Positions 25,012 through 28,517 of a stretch of DNA of 28,517 nucleotides are shown here, piece after piece; the first letter of the stretch is position 1, and each line of letters opens with the position of its first letter. The stretch spans positions 1 to 28,517 of the forward strand of contig CAYSHC010000042.1 of the NCBI GenBank assembly GCA_964430855.1, in the 5' to 3' direction. The notes beneath the pieces are model-generated. The model saw nothing but the letters and a program-made list of their open reading frames with translations, was not told the origin of the DNA and searched no databases. The DNA is from JAEZDP01 sp964430855 (GTDB lineage: Bacteria; Acidobacteriota; Vicinamibacteria; Vicinamibacterales; Vicinamibacteraceae). The position numbers and the translations under genes were made by a program.

Positions 25012-25845
25012 ATGTCTGGTCGCGCAAAACTGCTGTTGTCGCTGATGCTGGGCCTGCTGGCCGTCTTTCTGGTCTTCGTCTACGTGCGCGGCCTCGAGCG
25101 GCAGCTCTACGAAGAAGTCGACATGCAGAACGTGATCGTGACCCGCGTGGACATCCCCGCGGGGACCGCGATCGAGGAGACGGCCATCGAGCGCATCTCG
25201 GTGCCGAGGAAGTACCGCCAGCCGCAGACGTTCCCGACGCTCGAGGAAGTGGCGGGCCGTGTGGCCGTCGTGCCGATTCCCGCGGGCACGCAGGTGGCCG
25301 GCGGCATGCTGGCCGACGCCGGCGCCGAGGCGCTGTCGTTCGAGGTGCCGCGCGGGCGGCGCGCCGTGGCCATCACGGTGACCGACGAGACGGGCGTGGG
25401 CGGCCTCGTCCGCCCCGGCAACTTCGTCGACATCGTCGGGACGTTCGAGTTCGGACGGCCCGTCGGCTACGAGCAGGGCCGCGTGCGCTACGCCGACGAG
25501 CGGACCGAGGTGCGGACGCTCATGCAGAACGTGTTCGTGGTGGCTGTGAACCGCGAGCTCCGCCGCGAACGCATCCAGAGCGAGACCGGCGCCCCGCCGC
25601 CGCAGTCGGCGCAGCAGCGCACGCTCCGCACCGTGACCGTGCTTGTCGACCCCGCGCGCGTCCAGGAGCTGATCCTCGCGCAGGAAGTGGGCGACCTCAC
25701 GCTGTCGCTGAGGTCCGGCCTCGACGACACGCAGGTCGACCTGCCGCACCTGGATCCGTTCGGCCTGCTGAACGTCCAGATTCCCGTGAAGCCGCGGCCG
25801 CGCCCGATGCAGCAGTTCCGCGACGTCGGTCGGGGGCTGTTCTGA
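25012..25845 (+). CDS. cpaB: Flp pilus assembly protein CpaB / RcpC
   Basis: A 277-residue CpaB/RcpC-family periplasmic protein with an N-terminal membrane anchor (LLLSLMLGLLAVFLVFVYV, residues 7-25). A SAF domain follows (~40-110: VIVTRVDIPAGTAIEETAIERI, then VPIPAGTQVAGGMLA), then the RcpC-type beta region (VPRGRRAVAITVTDETGVGGLVRPGNFVDIVGTF). CpaB is thought to join the secretin and the inner platform of the Tad machine. The ATG at 25012 gives the anchor; the ribosome site is weak. It sits 38 bases after the cysteine-rich pseudopilin and 23 bases before the secretin-like gene, which is the standard CpaB-CpaC order. Confidence 0.93.
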   Translation: MSGRAKLLLSLMLGLLAVFLVFVYVRGLERQLYEEVDMQNVIVTRVDIPAGTAIEETAIERISVPRKYRQPQTFPTLEEVAGRVAVVPIPAGTQVAGGMLADAGAEALSFEVPRGRRAVAITVTDETGVGGLVRPGNFVDIVGTFEFGRPVGYEQGRVRYADERTEVRTLMQNVFVVAVNRELRRERIQSETGAPPPQSAQQRTLRTVTVLVDPARVQELILAQEVGDLTLSLRSGLDDTQVDLPHLDPFGLLNVQIPVKPRPRPMQQFRDVGRGLF

Positions 25846-25868
25846 GCGTCGCCGCAGGAGGAAGGATC

Positions 25869-27065
25869 ATGACGTCCGTACCACGAGCATCCAGCGCCTG
25901 GCGGCTCATGCTGGCCGCGGCCGGATTCTGCCTGGCCGTGACGACGCTGGCATCGGCGCAGCCGACGCGGGAAGAGCTGACGATCTACGTCAACGAGATC
26001 ACGACGTGGACGCCCGGCTACGCGATGGGCGACATCGTGCTTGGTTCCCCCGACACCGCCGGATACGAGCCCACCAACGGCAGGCAGCAGCTGATGCTGC
26101 GCGGCAAGAAGCCCGGGCGCACGACGCTGAGCATCTGGGACCAGAAGCGCGTGCTGCGCCACGAAATCGAGCTCGTCGTCACGACGCGTGACGCCGAGCG
26201 CATCGAGGCCGACCTTGCCGCGCTGCTCGCACCGTACCCCGACGTGAAGGTGTCGAAGCTTGGCGGGGGGCTCCTGCTGACCGGCACCGTCAGGACCAGC
26301 GCGGAGCTCGCGGCCGTGAACAACATCGCGCGCGTCGCCAGGGTGCAGTCAGCCGTCACGGTGCACGCGGCCACGGCGAGCGGGGGCTCGACCGGCGCTG
26401 TTGTCGGCAGCGGCGGCGTGGTGGCGGGCGTCGAGGGGGCGGCGCCGGCCGTCGTCGAGTACGAGCTCGAGCTCTTCGAGGCCAGCACGCAGTTCAAGAC
26501 GGGCGACTACGGTCGCGGCGTCGAGCCGTCGGGCCGCAGCCTCTACAAGGGCACCGTGCGCGCCGCCGTCGGCGAGGCGGGCGAGATCTTCATCGGCGGC
26601 ACGGCCGTCGACCCCGAGGCCGCGAAGAACGCCAAGGGCAAGCCGCAGCCCGAGGCGGAGGGCGCCGAGACGGGCATCCGGCTGACGCTGCGCCCGCAGC
26701 CCGGACGGTCGGGAATCGTCACCGCGGTCGAGGTGGAGACGAACGTGCCGATCAGCCACGAGCTCTACGACCCCGAGGTCTGGCGGCGCTCACGGTATTC
26801 GTTCACGACCGTGGAGGGCGTGCCGTTCGCGGTATCGGGCACCGACCTGCTGGCGGCCCCGCGCATGGTCGACCGCCGCGGCAACCCGATCCAGTCGGCC
26901 AGCAACAAGGCGGGCACGGCGTCGCGGCTTCCCGGTCCGCAGCGGCGCGGTCTCCAGTACGTGCCGGTGTTCGGCAGCCTGTTCGGATCGAACTCCTACA
27001 AGGCGAAGACCACGCAGCTGCTCGTGGTGTTCCGGCCACGGATCGTGGCCGCCGAGCCGCAGTAG
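25869..27065 (+). CDS. cpaC: CpaC/RcpA-type secretin-like protein
   Basis: A 398-residue exported protein of the pilus secretin group. A signal peptide (LMLAAAGFCLAVTTLASAQP) is followed by the CpaC-like domain with LMLRGKKPGRTTLSIWDQ (~65-90), then a secretin N1/BON-like region (LAALLAPYPDVKVSKLGGGLLLTGTV). After a Gly/Ser-rich linker comes the secretin core with the end hallmark VPVFGSLFGSNSYKAKTTQLLVVFRPRIV. It is shorter than most CpaC proteins (about 450-550), so the core may be reduced; pore formation is likely but not certain. AGGAGGAAGG immediately upstream fixes the ATG at 25869. The following gene starts ten bases after its stop. Confidence 0.85.
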   Translation: MTSVPRASSAWRLMLAAAGFCLAVTTLASAQPTREELTIYVNEITTWTPGYAMGDIVLGSPDTAGYEPTNGRQQLMLRGKKPGRTTLSIWDQKRVLRHEIELVVTTRDAERIEADLAALLAPYPDVKVSKLGGGLLLTGTVRTSAELAAVNNIARVARVQSAVTVHAATASGGSTGAVVGSGGVVAGVEGAAPAVVEYELELFEASTQFKTGDYGRGVEPSGRSLYKGTVRAAVGEAGEIFIGGTAVDPEAAKNAKGKPQPEAEGAETGIRLTLRPQPGRSGIVTAVEVETNVPISHELYDPEVWRRSRYSFTTVEGVPFAVSGTDLLAAPRMVDRRGNPIQSASNKAGTASRLPGPQRRGLQYVPVFGSLFGSNSYKAKTTQLLVVFRPRIVAAEPQ

Positions 27066-27074
27066 CGCGCGACG

Positions 27075-28517
27075 ATGGCGAAGCTCAAGACACTCGGCGT
27101 GACGTCGGGGGCAGGCGGGGTCGGCAAGACGCTGATTGCCACCAACCTCGCCTTCGGCGTGCTGCAGCAGGTACGCGGCGGCGTCCTGTTCCTCGACGCG
27201 TCGTACCCCTGCCCGGGCGACGCCTGCGCGCGCATGGGCATGCCGCGCGCCAAGAGCATCGCCGACCTCATCCCGCTGCTCGACCGGCTCACGCCGGAGT
27301 TCCTCGGCACCTACCTGACGTCGGCCCCGAGCGGCGTGCCGTGCCTGACGCTCGTGTCCGACGTCGTCCAGGCGCCGGCGGTCACGCCGCGCGTGCTGGA
27401 CCAGGTGTTCCGCGTCATCGACGCCGCGTTCGACTACCTCATCGTCGATCTTGGCGTCACCAGCGGCGACGTCGCCTCGTTCCTGCTCGACCGCATCGAC
27501 CAGATGTGCGTCGTCGTCGAGCCCACGCCGACGGGAGTCGCCAGGGCGAGCCACCTCCTCGGGCTCCTTCGCGGCGCGCAGTTCCCGGCCAGCGCGACGG
27601 TGCTGTGCCTGAACCGCGTCACCGAGCGATCCGCGCTCGGCGGCATCCCCCAGCTCGGCCTCACGGTGATCGGCCAGCTGCCGGATGCGCACGAGGCGGT
27701 CGCCTGGGCCGACCAGAAGCAGCGCCTGCTGCTGGAGCTGCGGCCGGAACACGAGCTGTCGGCGCTGTTTGCCGACCTGTCGCGCGCTCTCGTGCAGCGT
27801 GCATTCCGGCAGCGCGCCGAGGCGGCCAAGGACATCCCGGAAGTCACCGAGGACGGGCGCCTGCAGCTGAAGCTCAAGATCCTCCGGCGCCTGATCGAGG
27901 AGATCGACCTGCGCAAGGGCGACCTGGGCTACCTCCACGATCCGGTCAAGCGGCAGGAGATGCATGTCCGCGTCGAAGGCAAGCTCACCGCGCTCGTCCA
28001 GGAAGAGGCCTCGGCCGCCTATTCACGCCAGGACCGCCGCGAGCTCGTCAAGGAGCTGATGGACGAGGCGCTCGGCCTCGGCGCGCTCGAGAGCCTGCTC
28101 GACGACCCCGCCATCACCGAGATCATGGTCAACCGCATCGACCAGGTGTACGTGGAGCGCGGCGGGCGACTGGAGCTGAGCGACGTGCGGTTCCTGAGCA
28201 ACGACCAGCTGCGCGGGATCATCGAGCGCATCGTCGCCCCGCTCGGACGGCGCATCGACGAGAAGGTGCCGATGGTGGACGCGCGCCTGCGCGACGGCAG
28301 CCGCGTCAACGCGATCATCCCGCCGCTCGCGCTGAAGGGCCCGGCCATCACCATCCGCAAGTTCAGCAAGAAGCTGCTGGGCGTCCGTGAGCTCATCCAG
28401 TTCGGCTCGCTCACCGAGCAGATGGCGACGTTCCTCGGGGCCGCGGTCCAGGCCCGGCAGAATATCGTGATCTCGGGCGGCACCGGGTCGGGCAAGACCA
28501 CGCTGCTCAACGTGCTG
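27075..28517 (+). CDS. CpaE/MinD-like and CpaF/TadA ATPase fusion protein, partial at right edge
   Basis: One uninterrupted frame of 481 codons from the ATG at 27075 to the window end. Residues ~1-250 are a CpaE/TadZ-like P-loop ATPase: TSGAGGVGKT (10-19), LFLDASYP, DYLIVDLG and a FleN/MinD-like end. The first lysine of the deviant Walker A (KGGxGKT) is Ala13 here, while K18 is kept. From about residue 260 (RLQLKLKILRRLIEEID) starts a CpaF/TadA secretion ATPase: SLLDDPAITEIMVN, the typical DARLRDGSRVNAIIPPLALKGPAITIRKF segment split here as it is family-wide, and the CpaF Walker A GGTGSGKTT (~468-476). The walker B and C-terminus lie outside the window. In most Tad systems these are two separate proteins. 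It would localise and power pilus assembly. Confidence 0.92.
   Translation, partial: MAKLKTLGVTSGAGGVGKTLIATNLAFGVLQQVRGGVLFLDASYPCPGDACARMGMPRAKSIADLIPLLDRLTPEFLGTYLTSAPSGVPCLTLVSDVVQAPAVTPRVLDQVFRVIDAAFDYLIVDLGVTSGDVASFLLDRIDQMCVVVEPTPTGVARASHLLGLLRGAQFPASATVLCLNRVTERSALGGIPQLGLTVIGQLPDAHEAVAWADQKQRLLLELRPEHELSALFADLSRALVQRAFRQRAEAAKDIPEVTEDGRLQLKLKILRRLIEEIDLRKGDLGYLHDPVKRQEMHVRVEGKLTALVQEEASAAYSRQDRRELVKELMDEALGLGALESLLDDPAITEIMVNRIDQVYVERGGRLELSDVRFLSNDQLRGIIERIVAPLGRRIDEKVPMVDARLRDGSRVNAIIPPLALKGPAITIRKFSKKLLGVRELIQFGSLTEQMATFLGAAVQARQNIVISGGTGSGKTTLLNVL

Overview
The window is GC-rich, densely coded bacterial chromosome. The gene style suggests an environmental Gram-negative bacterium: several large Ser/Thr kinases with C-terminal extracytoplasmic parts, exported M28/M61 peptidases, an exported amidohydrolase, a Tat-exported RidA and an outer-membrane barrel. 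A GGGGTCAGGTCTC repeat, of a type I associate from memory with Acidobacteriota (Vicinamibacteria), points the same way. The taxonomic placement is inference, not proof. No rRNA, tRNA, insertion sequence, prophage or CRISPR array was seen.

Left part (1-6842), metabolism: on the minus strand a tail-anchored AAA ATPase, then a cytochrome P450, then an SDR reductase cut by the left edge; P450 and SDR look like an oxidation/reduction pair. On the plus strand an exported amidohydrolase converges on a Tat-exported RidA gene at a strong inverted repeat. Divergent from ridA is a monofunctional delta-1-pyrroline-5-carboxylate dehydrogenase (pruA type).

Middle (6826-15403, minus strand): a giant Ser/Thr kinase (kinase 1) is followed almost without gaps by an ABC-2 exporter ATPase and permease, then an M28 peptidase and an M61 peptidase with a PDZ domain. 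A three-copy repeat with an exact 28-bp period sits between the two peptidase genes and runs into the M61 N-terminus.

Kinase region (12401-22110): three receptor-type kinases (1, 2 and 3) lie close together, with an outer-membrane barrel gene downstream of kinase 3. All three have an N-terminal Hanks-type kinase domain, one membrane helix and a C-terminal extracytoplasmic domain that looks like one NTF2/SnoaL-type fold. Kinase 3 also carries about 190 residues of an eight-residue E/R/K repeat predicted to be a stiff single alpha-helix in the cytoplasm.

Right part (22256-28517, plus strand): a Tad/Flp-type pilus operon diverges from kinase 3. Six consecutive small membrane proteins all carry a G|Q prepilin-type processing site, three of them tiny pilins resembling archaeal class III signal proteins. 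CpaB, a short CpaC/secretin-like protein and a remarkable single protein fusing a CpaE/MinD-like domain to the CpaF/TadA motor ATPase follow; the last gene runs off the right edge. The most novel material is this pilus operon (six GQ prepilins, CpaE-CpaF fusion) and the three kinases with a shared sensor-like domain beside it.
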